Of a DNA stretch of 64,000 bases, positions 35,432-45,728 are shown piece by piece (position 1 is the stretch's first letter; the number at the start of each line of letters is the position of its first letter). The translations under genes and the position numbers were made by a program. The notes below the pieces were generated by a model that was not told the DNA's origin, did not search any database, and saw nothing but the letters and a program-made list of their open reading frames with translations. This DNA is from JACRCT01 sp049841135 (GTDB lineage Bacteria; Myxococcota; Myxococcia; Myxococcales; UBA5297): NCBI GenBank assembly GCA_049841135.1, contig JASGHK010000004.1:2232001-2296000 (forward strand), given 5' to 3'.

Positions 35432-38140
35432 TTACTGGGCCTCCATGACGACGATGGAGCGGCTCTTCACGCCGTAGGTCGCGTCCTTCATGACCTCCGG
35501 GCTCTCCAGCGTGGCGTTGGCCGACTCGCGCAGGTTGAGCTTCTTCTCGTTCAGGAAGGACGGGGTGTCGAAGTAGGGCTGGGTGTCGATGAGCCGCTTC
35601 CAGGTGCGTCCCGGCGGCAGCGTGAAGGTCACGTCGCCCAGCTCCATGTTGATGAGGATGGCCAGCTCCGGCCCCTTGGTCCTGTCGGAGTAGTGGATCA
35701 TCAGCGAGCGCGTGTCCCACCCGCCGCCCGTCTTCTGGCTGTTGTCGGGGTTGCGCCAGTACTCGTCCTTGAAGGTGCCGTACTCGAGGGGGGCGAGCGC
35801 GTAGGCGTGGTCGCGGCGGAACTTGAGCGCCTTGCGGACGAAGTCGTAGTGCCGCCAGTGGTCGTCCTGCGCCTGCCACAGGCCCCAGTCGTGCCAGCTG
35901 TAGGAGTTGTCCGCCTCGGGCGTGTAGGTGTTGTTGTTGCCCAGCTGGGTGCGCATCCACTCGTCGCCGCCGAAGAGCATCGGCGAGCCGTGGCTGAAGG
36001 CCATGGCCATGAACCAGTTGCGCATCAGCTGCCGCTTGAACAGCTCGGCGTCGATGCAGGTGCCGCCGTAGCAGGCCTGGCCGTTGCCGCACTGGCTGCT
36101 GCCGCAGGTCTGGCCGTACTTGTCCCAGTCGCGGCAGCGGTTGTCGTCGGTGCCGGAGTTGGCCGCCTCCTGGCAGAACGAGCTGAAGGCGTCGGTGCAG
36201 CAGCGCGGGTTGAGCGGGCCGCAGCCGTTGACCTTGCCGTCGTAGGAGACGAGGTCGTACATCGTCATGCCGTCGTGGCAGGTGACGAAGTTGACCGAGT
36301 GGTAGGGCTTGCGGCCGTCGTCCTTGAAGAGCACGTCCGAGCCGGTCATCACCCCGCCGCCGTTGGCCTTGTCCTGGTACCGGGAGAGCGGCCAGTCGTC
36401 CTGGTTGACGAACGAGCGCCACCAGTCGCGGAACATGTTGTTCCACTCGCCCCAGGCGTACGCGGGCTTGTCGCCGTTCTTGGTGACGGCGAACTGGCCC
36501 ACCGGGTAGCCGCCGCCGCCCCAGGGCTCGGCGATGATGCGCGTGTTGTTCTTCTGCATCACCGGGTCGTCGATGATGGTCTGGATGATGGTGGACGCGG
36601 CGTCCCAGGCGATGCCGGTCTTGCCGCAGAAGCCCTTGCCCTGCCAGCCGTCCCAGTTGCACTGCTCGTCCTTCTCGCAGTCAGCCGCACTCTTGCACGC
36701 CTTGCCGGTGCCGCGGTCCTGGGAGGTGGGGCAGGCCTGGTACTGGTTGTCCTTCGCGCCCAGCGCCGGTGCCAGGTCGAAGCGGAAGCCGTCGACGTGC
36801 ATCTCCTCGACCCAGTAGCGCAGCGAGTCGATGATCAGCCGCTGCATCGGCGGCGAGTTGCAGCGCATGGTGTTGCCGACGCCGGTGTAGTCGCAGTACT
36901 CGCGGCCGTTGCCCGGGGGCAGCGCGTAGTAGAGGGCGTTGTCCAGGCCGCGGAAGCCCAAGAGGCTCGCGGTCTCGATGGGGTCCAGGTTGACCGGGTT
37001 GTTGGGCAGGCTCGAGCTGTAGATCTTCTGGCGCCAGAGACCGCCCTCGCCGGAGTGGTTGTAGACGACGTCGAGGATGACCTCGATGCCGTTCTTGTGC
37101 AGCTCCTGCACCATCGCCTTGAACTCGTCGATGCCCTCCGCCTTCTCGTTGCGCGACAGGTAGCCGTGCTCGGGGGCGAAGAAGCCCAGGGTGTTGTAGC
37201 CCCAGTAGCCGGCGTCCCCGGCCTTCTCGAACGGCGGCAGCATCTCCACCGCGTTGACGCCCAGCTCCTTGAGGTAGGCGGCCTTCTCGCCGAAGCCGCG
37301 GAAGGTGCCCGGGTGCTTGACGCCGGAGGAGGCGTTGGCGGTGAAGCCCTTGGGGTGCACCTCGTAGAGGACGAGGTCGTTCCACTTGTGGCCGTCGAGC
37401 GTGTCGTTGGCGCGGCCCTCGCGCCAGGCGGTCTCCTCCTCGCTCCAGGCGAACTCGCTCTTGGCCACGCGGCACTTCATCGCCGCGCCGTAGGTGAGCG
37501 AGACGCGGTCCGGGCCGGTGCCGGCGCTGCCCTTGCTCCAGTCGTGGCCGCGGTGGAAGACCTTGCAGTACGGGTCGAAGAGCAGCTTGTTGGGGTTGAA
37601 GCGGTTGCCGGCGAGGTCCACGTCGCTGCGGTAGCCGAAGATGGAGCCCGGGTACCAGCTCTCGTCGAACTGCCAGTTCGGGCCCCAGGCCACGTAGCCG
37701 TAGTGAGTGCCCAGGCCGATGCCCTCGACGTAGACGTTCCACACGTCGGAGTCCGGCAGGCGCGTCATGTCGAACTGCTGCGTCGCCTTGTTCGAGCCGG
37801 GGTCGTTGAAGAGCAGCAGCCGCACCTTCTCGGCCCGCTGGCTGAAGACGCTGAAGTTGACGCCGCGGAAGCTGAGCTGGTCAGCCTTGTCCTTCTCGTA
37901 GATGAGCTGCGAGCCGAGCAGCTTCATCTGGACGAGGTCGTCTTGGCTGACCTCGACCTTTTCGGCCGGCGTCTTGTCGTGCCACATCGACGGCGAGGAG
38001 TCGGTGTAGAGCTTGGTCTCGGTGGGCGGCGTCTCGTAGCTCTTGTAGAGCCGCGGCTTGGTCTCGTCAGGGCAGCCGGAGAGGCTGGCCGCGGCGAGCG
38101 CGGCGGCAGCCAACCACGACGCCCGAAATCTCAGGGTCAT
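35432..38140 (-). CDS. GH13 isoamylase-type debranching enzyme, lipoprotein
   Basis: The product is 902 residues with lipobox LSGC (Cys23). A CBM48-like N-terminal domain (residues ~55-190, FSVFSQRAEKVRLLLFNDPG, HYGYVAWGPNW) is followed by a GH13 barrel of the isoamylase/GlgX kind. Nucleophile Asp is in DGFRFDLAPALG (~451), acid Glu in IIAEPWGGGG (~535) and the third Asp in FVTCHDGMTMYDLVSYDG (~620). It should cut alpha-1,6 branches of amylopectin or glycogen outside the cell. Two Cys-rich insertions (near residues 465-500 and 650-700) resemble the disulfide modules in other secreted myxobacterial proteins and are unusual for isoamylase. It ends exactly where the porin gene begins. Confidence 0.88.
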   Translation of the reverse strand: MTLRFRASWLAAAALAAASLSGCPDETKPRLYKSYETPPTETKLYTDSSPSMWHDKTPAEKVEVSQDDLVQMKLLGSQLIYEKDKADQLSFRGVNFSVFSQRAEKVRLLLFNDPGSNKATQQFDMTRLPDSDVWNVYVEGIGLGTHYGYVAWGPNWQFDESWYPGSIFGYRSDVDLAGNRFNPNKLLFDPYCKVFHRGHDWSKGSAGTGPDRVSLTYGAAMKCRVAKSEFAWSEEETAWREGRANDTLDGHKWNDLVLYEVHPKGFTANASSGVKHPGTFRGFGEKAAYLKELGVNAVEMLPPFEKAGDAGYWGYNTLGFFAPEHGYLSRNEKAEGIDEFKAMVQELHKNGIEVILDVVYNHSGEGGLWRQKIYSSSLPNNPVNLDPIETASLLGFRGLDNALYYALPPGNGREYCDYTGVGNTMRCNSPPMQRLIIDSLRYWVEEMHVDGFRFDLAPALGAKDNQYQACPTSQDRGTGKACKSAADCEKDEQCNWDGWQGKGFCGKTGIAWDAASTIIQTIIDDPVMQKNNTRIIAEPWGGGGYPVGQFAVTKNGDKPAYAWGEWNNMFRDWWRSFVNQDDWPLSRYQDKANGGGVMTGSDVLFKDDGRKPYHSVNFVTCHDGMTMYDLVSYDGKVNGCGPLNPRCCTDAFSSFCQEAANSGTDDNRCRDWDKYGQTCGSSQCGNGQACYGGTCIDAELFKRQLMRNWFMAMAFSHGSPMLFGGDEWMRTQLGNNNTYTPEADNSYSWHDWGLWQAQDDHWRHYDFVRKALKFRRDHAYALAPLEYGTFKDEYWRNPDNSQKTGGGWDTRSLMIHYSDRTKGPELAILINMELGDVTFTLPPGRTWKRLIDTQPYFDTPSFLNEKKLNLRESANATLESPEVMKDATYGVKSRSIVVMEAQ

Positions 38141-38158
38141 GCGTTCTCCCGTCTTTCT

Positions 38159-40363
38159 CTACTTGAGCTTGAGGATGACAGCGCCGCGGCCGGGGACGTC
38201 GACCGAGACGCTGGAGCCGGTGTAGCTGTACTCGCGGTCGCTGAGGGCGTCGACGACGGTCCCGGACGCGGGCCAGTTCAGGTTGGCGGGGAAGGTCACC
38301 CCGACCCCGGGCCAGGACTCGTACTTGAGGCTGACGACGACCACCGCGCTCTCCTTGGGATCGGCGGCGTCCAGGCGCAGGTACGCCCAGAGGTTGCCGC
38401 CGCCGGCGTCGGAAGCGCCCCACGCGTCGTTGTTGCACCACAGCGTCTGGAAGGTGCCCTTGCCCAGCCCGCGGATCTGCGAGCGGACCGTCATCAACTT
38501 GCGCACCTTGGCGAGGTTGGCCTTCTGCTGCTCGGTGAGCGTCGACTCCGCGCGGTGCAGGTGCCGGTTGTCCGGGTCCGCGCCGCCCCACTCGCCGTAC
38601 TCGTCGCCGTAGTAGAGCAGGGGCACCCCGGGGGTGGTGACCAGGCTCGCCAGCGCCAGGTAGATGCGGTCGTAGGTGCGCTGCTCGGTGGGCATCGCCG
38701 GCAGGTTGTCCCACTTGTTGAACCGCTGGTCCCGCGTCGCCGGGTCGGCCTTGGACATGAAGCGCGGGTCGTCGTGCGAGCCGATGAAGGTCACCATCGT
38801 GTCCGGGAACTCGGTGGCGCTCCACTCGATGGTGCCCTTGGCGGCCTGCAGCCCCTTGTCGTCGCGGCCGAAGATGGTCTCCGGGACCGCGAAGTAGATG
38901 GGGAAGTTGAGCTGGCCGTCGAGCTTGTCCGGGCCGATGTACTCCTTCAGGAAGCCCAGGTTGCCCGTGTAGGACTCGCCGAACATGAAGACCTTGGAGC
39001 CCGCGGTCTCGTAGCGGCCGCGCACCGCCGTGGCCAGGGCCTGGATGCCTTCGGGCTCGATGTGCTTGGCGGCGTCGATGCGCAGGCCGTCGATGTCGAA
39101 GGTGTCCATCCACCACAGGATGTCGGAGACGAACTGCTTCTTGGCCTCGGGCACCGTCCAGTTGATGTCCGGCATCGCCCCGTTGAACAGGCAGTAGTAG
39201 CGGCCGGGAGTCGCGTCCCAGTTGCAAGGATCGTCCTTGTTGGTGTTGCAGTTGCAGCCGGTGCGGAACCAGCCTGCCTTGGCCGGGTCGGTGTAGTACT
39301 CGTGCTCGATGCTGACGTGGTTGAGCACGGCGTCCATGACGATGCGGATGCCCTTCTTGTGGGCCGCCTTCACCATGTTGGCCAGCCCCGCCTCTCCGCC
39401 GTAGCGCGGGTCGACGGCACGGGCCTTGACCGGCCAGTAGCCGTGGTAGCCGGTGACCTGGTGCACCCCGTCGTCGGCGACGTAGGACTTGGTCGGCTGG
39501 GTCTGCCACGGGGTGATCCAGATGGACTTGATCCCCATCTGGTCGAAGTAGCCCTCCTCGATGGCCTTCTGGACGCCCTGGAGATCGCCGCCGCGGAACT
39601 GCGCGGACTCGGAGACGTTGGCGACCGCCGGGGCGTTGTTGGTGGGGTCGCCGTCGCGGAAGCGGTCGGTCATCAGCATGTACATGGTCTGGCCGCGCCA
39701 GTCGTAGGGCTTGTCCTCGATCCAGAACGGCAGCAGCACCTCTTCGCCCTGCGACGGCTTGAGGCGCACGGTGTACTTGCCGTTGGCCAGCCCCGGCAGC
39801 TTGAGGGTGACGCTGGTCTTGTCGACCACCAGCTCCTGCGCCGTCAGCGGCCGCCAGGTCGTCTCCGGCCAGGCCAGGCCGTCCGGCTCGCGGATGGAGC
39901 CCTCGACGGTGATGGTGGTGCCGGCGGCGACGCCCGGGATGGTGACCTTCTTGGCGAAGGTGCCGGGCACCAGGCACGCGGCGAGGAGCGAGCACTGGTG
40001 GCTGCCGCAGGTGTCCTTGTCGGGGTTGTTGGGGTCGATCGACTCGTCGCCGTCGGCGATGAAGTAGTAGCCCCAGGTGCCCATCGGCACGCGGACCTTG
40101 GCCGCCCAGGTCCCGCTGGCGTCGGAGGTGAGCGGGTGGGCCGAGCGGTCGAAGCTGTTCCACTCGCCCACCACGAAGACGCTGGTCGCGGTCGAGGCGG
40201 GCCGGAAGCTGAAGTCGACGTCGCAGCCTTCGATGGGGACGCTGGCGTCGGGCTTCTTCCCGGCGTCTGGAGTCTCGACTGGAGGTGGCGGGCAGGCGGT
40301 GAGTACAAACAGCCCCATCAACGCGAGAATCGCCCCCACCGGACCGGTGGCCTGGCTTCGCAT
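38159..40363 (-). CDS. GH13 alpha-amylase / neopullulanase-like lipoprotein with N-terminal CBM48-like domain
   Basis: The product is 734 residues. The lipobox is LTAC with Cys24, then a Pro/Asp-rich linker. Residues ~50-110 form an E-set/CBM48-like domain (FSFRPASTATSVFVVGEWNS). The GH13 barrel starts near 230 (MYMLMTDRFRDGDPTNN). Catalytic residues are D ~426 (LRIDAAKH), E ~461 (MFGESYTG) and HD ~528 (FIGSHDDPR). A Ca-binding-type VLNHVS motif is present. The C-terminal domain C ends DVPGRGAVILKLK. It is the first gene of the leftward starch operon and is divergent from the amylase gene at 40648. Confidence 0.88.
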   Translation of the reverse strand: MRSQATGPVGAILALMGLFVLTACPPPPVETPDAGKKPDASVPIEGCDVDFSFRPASTATSVFVVGEWNSFDRSAHPLTSDASGTWAAKVRVPMGTWGYYFIADGDESIDPNNPDKDTCGSHQCSLLAACLVPGTFAKKVTIPGVAAGTTITVEGSIREPDGLAWPETTWRPLTAQELVVDKTSVTLKLPGLANGKYTVRLKPSQGEEVLLPFWIEDKPYDWRGQTMYMLMTDRFRDGDPTNNAPAVANVSESAQFRGGDLQGVQKAIEEGYFDQMGIKSIWITPWQTQPTKSYVADDGVHQVTGYHGYWPVKARAVDPRYGGEAGLANMVKAAHKKGIRIVMDAVLNHVSIEHEYYTDPAKAGWFRTGCNCNTNKDDPCNWDATPGRYYCLFNGAMPDINWTVPEAKKQFVSDILWWMDTFDIDGLRIDAAKHIEPEGIQALATAVRGRYETAGSKVFMFGESYTGNLGFLKEYIGPDKLDGQLNFPIYFAVPETIFGRDDKGLQAAKGTIEWSATEFPDTMVTFIGSHDDPRFMSKADPATRDQRFNKWDNLPAMPTEQRTYDRIYLALASLVTTPGVPLLYYGDEYGEWGGADPDNRHLHRAESTLTEQQKANLAKVRKLMTVRSQIRGLGKGTFQTLWCNNDAWGASDAGGGNLWAYLRLDAADPKESAVVVVSLKYESWPGVGVTFPANLNWPASGTVVDALSDREYSYTGSSVSVDVPGRGAVILKLK

Positions 40364-40647
40364 GAGGTCGCTTCCTTTCGGGGTTCGGACGGTTTCCCGA
40401 CGGCCAAGGGCAGCGAGGTTACTGGAACTGCGCAGAGTTCGGCAATCAAACTTCCGGACGCTGCCGGACCCCCTTCGACGCGACTCTTGCCAGCGTGACT
40501 CCCGTCGGAGATACTGCCCGGCCGTTTTCTCGGGAGCTTCTCTGGATGTTCCGGGATTTCAAAGAGTTGGGACCCGCGAAGCAACCGGTGCCGACCTTTG
40601 GCGACAATGTCCCACCTCGAGGATTGATGCTCCGCTCGGAGGCAGTC
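40364..40647. promoter_or_regulatory. Divergent control region of the starch locus
   Basis: This 284-bp gap separates the leftward ~17-kb starch operon from the rightward amylase gene, so both promoters should lie here. I could not identify a convincing operator. A GACAAT element near 40603-40608 could be a -10 for the rightward gene, and GGAGG lies 6 bp before its start. No regulator gene of the LacI, MalR or MalT type is visible nearby. Confidence 0.45.
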
Positions 40648-42727
40648 ATGGCTCGGTCCGTTCTGGCACTTCTGGTCGGTCTCGCACTGGCCGGCTGCGG
40701 CACTGCACAGGTGGAAGACGGCGAGCAGGCGCCGGGCTTCGAGAAGCTCCGAGGACGGCATCGGCACCGCCGGCTACAACGAGCTGAACCTGGCCGCGGG
40801 ACGGATGGTGCTCTACGAGGTCCAGGTGCGCGCCGCCAACGCCTGCCGCCCGGACGTCGGCGCCCCGTGGCAGCAGCAGGCCTGCGCCGAGAAGCCCGCG
40901 CCGACCATCCCCTACCGCGCCGACGGGATGAGCTGCGCCAGCCTCGACGACCTGAAGAAGATCCGCCTGGGGACGCTCGACGATCTGATGGAGGAGACCG
41001 CCGACTACCGGCAGGGCATCACGCTCAAGTACGTGCAGGAGAAGGTGGGGGCGAACACGGTGTGGCTGATGCCGCTGTTCCCGAACAACGACACCTGGAA
41101 CATCCCCGACGCTTGCGACGACCTGGGCTCGCCTTACGCGGTGCGCGACTACTTCCACGCCGCGGGGACGCTCTCCCGCAGCTGCATCGCCGCCGGCAAG
41201 GACGAGTACTCGGCGACGCCCTGCTGGGGCAACGACAGCCTCGACGCCGTGATCCAGCAGGCGCACGCCAAGGGCCTGAAGGTGATGCTCGACGTCGCCT
41301 TCAACCACTTCGGCCACAACTACCTGATGTACGACGCCGCCGAATACACCCCGGTGCGCGAGCGCGTGGCCAAGGGCGAGGACCTCAACGGGCTCTGGAG
41401 CTTCTCGAAGACCTACGAAGCGAACCTCCTGCACCCGGAGATCCTCGACACGCCGGCCAAGCTGACCGCCCTCGCCAAGAAGAGCAGCTGGCACAAGGCG
41501 CAGCTCGCCGCGCTCGACGCCAAGTGCCCGGGCCTGAAGGGCGACCAGAAGGTGCGCGCCTACAACCTGTGGCGCGAGGCCTTCGACTTCGAGCGGGCGA
41601 GCTTCGACTGCACCGCCGACTTCCTCGAGCAGCAGCTGCCGGGCTTCTACCTGGGCAGCAACGCCTACGACCCGGCGCGCTGGCTGGGCGACAACTTCAC
41701 CAACAACTGGCGCGACGTGAAGTTCCTCTTCCACCACGAGGAGAACGACGCCCACCAGTGGGAGTTCGTGCGCCAGCGCGAGTACCTGTTCCGCGTCATG
41801 AACTACTGGGTCAGCCGCGGCGTGGACGGCTTCCGGCTCGACCACACCACCGACCCCGACGGCGGCATGGGCCCCAACGAGTGGAAGTACCTGGTGAGCA
41901 AGGTCGACTACTACGCCTGGAAGCGCGGCCAGGCCCGGCCGGTGTTCCTGGCCGAGGAGTTCGGGGACCAGATGGGCATGAACAAGGTCGTCGACGTGAT
42001 GACCGAGGGCTACGTCTTCGACATGACCGCCCGCAGCGGCCAGACCAAGGACACCGCGCACGTCGAGCAGGTCATCGAGAACATGCGCCGCTTCAACGAC
42101 CACGCGTTCACCATGACCGCGCTGGAGACGCACGACGAGCACCGGCTGACCGAGGGGACCGGCTTCGACGTCTGGACCGGCGCCGGCTTCTGGGGCATCG
42201 GGGCCACCACGCGCTCGACGCCGATGATGCTGATGGGCCAGGAGTTCGGCGAGCCGTGGGGCGTGGGCTTCCGCCGCTCGGACTTCATCCGCGGCCGCTT
42301 CGAGGGCACGGACAACTTCCGCTCCGACGGCGCGGTGCTCGTCGACTACTACCGGGCGATGATCACCGGGAGGCTCGCCGACGAGAACCGGGCGCTGGTC
42401 GCGGGCAACTACCAATTCCTGCGCAGCCGCTGGACCGGCCAGGCCGACTCGCGGATCTTCGCGCAGGTGAAGTGGACGAGCGACTCGAACGTGGTCTTCG
42501 TCTTCCACAACCTCTGGCACCAGGACGTCGAGCAGAGCTTCTTCATCGACGACGCGCTGGCCAGCAAGCTCCACCTCTCGAGCTCGCGCTCCTACAAGCT
42601 CGTCGACGCGCTCTCGGGCTCGCAGGTCGGCGACTGCCGCAAGGGCGCCGACCTGAAGTGGGACTTCTTCGTGATGATGGGCGCGGCGACGCGGGCGCAG
42701 TGGCTGCGGCTGGAGAGCTGCCAGTAG
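40648..42727 (+). CDS. GH13 alpha-amylase-like lipoprotein, with one-base frameshift near the N-terminus
   Basis: The start at 40648 has a GGAGG ribosome site and a signal peptide with lipobox LAGC (Cys17). The frame then shifts near 40747-40751: after PGFEKL the coding continues as EDGIGTAGYNELNLAAG in the +1 frame. Removing one base gives 692 residues. The catalytic domain from VLYEVQVRAANACR has D ~397 (DGFRLDHTTD), E ~435 (VFLAEEFGDQ) and HD ~494 (ETHDEHRL). Several Cys (NACRPD, QQQACAEK, DACDDLG) suggest disulfides. Without the correction the enzyme could start only at the internal ATG at 40805 and would lose its export signal. It is transcribed away from the main operon. Confidence 0.82.
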
Positions 42728-42914
42728 CAGGCGGGCCACGTCGTTGGCCCACGAAGCGCATCCTGGAACTCGTCTCGGTCGGCTGGAGGGAGACCCGCGA
42801 GGGTCCGAGGACAGCACCGCTCAGCGGCGATCGGCTGGAATTGTTCTTCTCACATCAGCCTGGGCGAAACGGGCCGCGCATTCGGCGGCGCAGTGGCCTC
42901 ATCGACCGTCCGAC

Positions 42915-44609
42915 TCAAGACGCAGCCAGTCGATTCTCCGGACCGGTCGCTCGTGAAGACCCGAGGCGTCGGAGTAGCCCGAGGCCGGTGAGGATCTTCC
43001 AGAACCAGAAGATCAGGCCGATGAAAGCGAGGACCCGCCAGGCCCACGCTCCCGTCGCTGCCAGGTCGCCGATGTAATCAATGTGGTTGTCGCGCTTGTA
43101 GAGCCAATTCCAGGTATGCGTCCATTCCTCGATGTTGCTCTCGAGATAGAGCAGCGTGCCGATGCCAATGACCGCGTCGAATGCCAGGCCGTGGAGGCCC
43201 AGGACGCGCAACGCGTGCGGGGTGCGAGGCAGCCGAGCCGCAACGAGCGCGATTCCCATGTAGACAAGCGTCTGTCCACAGATGTGGCCGAGCCCTAGGT
43301 TGTTCCGCGTTCCATGGCTTGCGACGCCCAGGACGAAGGTGATGGGAAGACCAAGCAGCCAGAAGACCCTCTCGCGTCTCGGCAAGCCGCGGCCACGAGC
43401 CAAGAGAGCCGAGGCCGCAAATGCGAGGGCGAATAGACCGCCTGCGCTTCCCATGGCAATCACGATGTTGTTTTGGAACGCGTGGAATATGGCGCCCGGC
43501 ACGGCCATCCGCAGGTCGCCTTCGAGTTGGGGGCCGTAGTGCACGAAGGCGGGAACGACGGTGTCGAGGATATTGGCTCCGATCTTGACCAGGTTGTCCG
43601 AGAGCGTGAGCTTGGCGCTGTCGGAGACGGTCGACGTCGAGGCAATCGTCGTCTTCCACCCGAACACCGCCACTGCGTAACCAAGCCAGGTGCTCAGCAG
43701 AAGGCCGCTGAGCAGGGCCGCCAGCGCCGCCTGCCGCCAGGTGCGATGCAAGACCACCATCACGAGATAGTGGCAGGACATGAACAGCAGATAGGGGCCG
43801 GCCGAGTAGTGGACCAGCATGGCTGCGGTGCAACTCAGGAAGGCTGCACCAATCTGGGTGTGATCGTTTCGGCGCCAGCCCGCCAGATAGAGATGAAAGG
43901 CCAGGACGCAGAAGAAAGCGGTCGGGATCTTGGTCCAGGCGAAGGTGGCATTCTCGACGAAGGCTGGGTTTAGAGCGAGCAATCCGGCGAGCAACAGAAT
44001 CGGCGCACCGCGCCTGGCGAAGAGCCGCGCGATCAGCGCTAGCGGCATCAAGAGCAGAGCCGCGAGAAATACGCACACGACCTGGTAAATGGCGAAGTCG
44101 CGGCCGGCAATGGCCATGGCGTACATCGCGAGCAGGTTCATCAGCGGCGGACGTGCAGGCAACAGGTATTGGTTGAGGAAGACCTGCTCCTTGGGGCCGC
44201 GGTCGAGGAAGTGGAGGCTGCGCTGGTAATGCTCGAACCAGTCGCAGCACCACGAACCGCCGGTGTTGTGCCGGATGATCAGCAGCATCAGGACGAGCCA
44301 GGCAAACAGGGCCACAGTGGCAAGCAGGATGCGGCGACAACGAGAGTCACGCAGGAGCACCAGCACGTCGCGTCGGTACAGCCAGAGCAGACCTGCGCTC
44401 GCGAGGGTCAAGCCATGGCAGGTCCAAGTCGGAGCCCCTGAGACGTGGACCGCCAGAGCAGACAGATAGACGAAGATCAGCGACAGGCCGACCGAGCCGA
44501 CGAGCCGCTCTTGGGGTGCCCAGCCGAGCCGACGGATGACAGCCAGCCCTGGGGCCAAGGTGCAGATGCCTAGGGACCCCAGAAGGAACGCTGCCCGCAG
44601 GAACAACAT
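42915..44609 (-). CDS. Polytopic membrane protein, GT-C glycosyltransferase-like
   Basis: This 564-residue protein has about 11-12 TM helices. An early luminal/periplasmic loop carries CCDWFEHYQRSLHFLD and QYLLPARPPLMNLL, reminiscent of the acidic loop of GT-C (ArnT/PMT-type) transferases that use polyprenyl-phosphate sugars. No close family is certain. The gene is clearly less GC-rich and has more varied codons than its neighbours, which suggests later acquisition. It lies convergent with the amylase gene and alone on its strand before gpsA. Confidence 0.6.
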   Translation of the reverse strand: MLFLRAAFLLGSLGICTLAPGLAVIRRLGWAPQERLVGSVGLSLIFVYLSALAVHVSGAPTWTCHGLTLASAGLLWLYRRDVLVLLRDSRCRRILLATVALFAWLVLMLLIIRHNTGGSWCCDWFEHYQRSLHFLDRGPKEQVFLNQYLLPARPPLMNLLAMYAMAIAGRDFAIYQVVCVFLAALLLMPLALIARLFARRGAPILLLAGLLALNPAFVENATFAWTKIPTAFFCVLAFHLYLAGWRRNDHTQIGAAFLSCTAAMLVHYSAGPYLLFMSCHYLVMVVLHRTWRQAALAALLSGLLLSTWLGYAVAVFGWKTTIASTSTVSDSAKLTLSDNLVKIGANILDTVVPAFVHYGPQLEGDLRMAVPGAIFHAFQNNIVIAMGSAGGLFALAFAASALLARGRGLPRRERVFWLLGLPITFVLGVASHGTRNNLGLGHICGQTLVYMGIALVAARLPRTPHALRVLGLHGLAFDAVIGIGTLLYLESNIEEWTHTWNWLYKRDNHIDYIGDLAATGAWAWRVLAFIGLIFWFWKILTGLGLLRRLGSSRATGPENRLAAS

Positions 44610-44729
44610 GCTCTCTCTCCGCGCCGATTGAAGCCGAGCAGTGGTATCCGTTCGGCGGTTCCGGTCAGGCGTGACCGCGAGCGTGTTTTACCTCAAGACG
44701 CGTGCCTCGCGTGCCTTCAGGAGGCTCGG

Positions 44730-45728
44730 TCACACCTCCGCCTTCAGCTCCCGCGTCATCAGGTCCACCACCGCCTGCTTGGCCGGCTTGTCCTCGAACA
44801 GGATCCGGTAGGTCTCGCGCGCGATGGGCATCTCGACGCCCAGCTTGTCGGCGAGGCCGACGGCGCTGATGGTGGTCTTGACGCCTTCGGCGACGCTGCG
44901 CTTGTCCTTGAGCGCCTCGCTCATCTTCATTCCCTTGCCCAGCGCGAGCCCCAGCTGCCGGTTGCGCGAGAGCTCGCCGGTACAGGTCAGCACCAGGTCG
45001 CCCAGGCCCGAGAGGCCGGCCAGCGTCATCGGGTTCGCGCCTCGCCGCACCGCCGCCCTGGTGATCTCCGCGAGGCCGCGGGTGATGAGCGCCGCGCGCG
45101 CGTTGTTTCCGAACCCCAACCCGTCCGCGCAGCCGGCGGCGATGGCCACCACGTTCTTGAGCGCTCCGCCGAACTGCACGCCCACGACGTCGTTGGAGGT
45201 GTAGGCGCGGAAGCGGTCGAACGAGAAGGCCTTCTGCACCTCGCGCGCAACCCGCTCCCACAGCGCCGCGACCGTCACCGCGGTCGGCAGCTTCATCGCC
45301 ACCTCGCGCGCGAACGACGGCCCGGAGAGCACCGACAGGTAGGGGTGGCGCTCGGTGGGGAAGACGTCCTCGAGCACCTCGGTCATGGTCAAGAGCGTGT
45401 CGTTCTCGATCCCCTTGGCCACGCAGACGATGGGGATGTGCGCCGGCAGGATCGGCTCGAGGCTCGTCGCCACGGCTCGGGTCGCGTGCGAGGGCGCGGC
45501 GAGCACCGCCATCTCCGCCCGGTCCACCGCCTCCTGCAAGTCGTTGGTCGCCAGCACCTTCGCCGGCAGCGGCACACCCGCGAGGTAGACCGCGTTCTCG
45601 TGCTGCTCATTGACCTGCGCGACGATCTCCGGCTCGCGCGCCCACAGCCGCACCTCGTTGCCGCTGTTGGCCAGCGAGGCGGCGAGCGAGGTCCCGAACG
45701 CACCGGCTCCGACCACCGTGACTCGCAT
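44730..45728 (-). CDS. gpsA: Glycerol-3-phosphate dehydrogenase [NAD(P)+]
   Basis: This 332-residue cytosolic enzyme makes sn-glycerol 3-phosphate from dihydroxyacetone phosphate for phospholipid synthesis. The Rossmann motif GAGAFG is at 7-12; K105 lies in VAKGIE; SGPSFA at 135-140; the catalytic K191 in ALKNVVAIAAG and the FGNNARAALITRGL signature follow. Length and order match the family throughout. It is a single-gene unit facing away from the hypothetical gene at 46065. Confidence 0.96.
   Translation of the reverse strand: MRVTVVGAGAFGTSLAASLANSGNEVRLWAREPEIVAQVNEQHENAVYLAGVPLPAKVLATNDLQEAVDRAEMAVLAAPSHATRAVATSLEPILPAHIPIVCVAKGIENDTLLTMTEVLEDVFPTERHPYLSVLSGPSFAREVAMKLPTAVTVAALWERVAREVQKAFSFDRFRAYTSNDVVGVQFGGALKNVVAIAAGCADGLGFGNNARAALITRGLAEITRAAVRRGANPMTLAGLSGLGDLVLTCTGELSRNRQLGLALGKGMKMSEALKDKRSVAEGVKTTISAVGLADKLGVEMPIARETYRILFEDKPAKQAVVDLMTRELKAEV

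Noticed and set aside
34259..40498. A 2079-residue open frame on the plus strand across the starch operon
   Set aside because: Antisense to amylase, porin and isoamylase genes that have clear catalytic motifs; the frame is Val/Gly/Arg/Leu-rich and without any domain.
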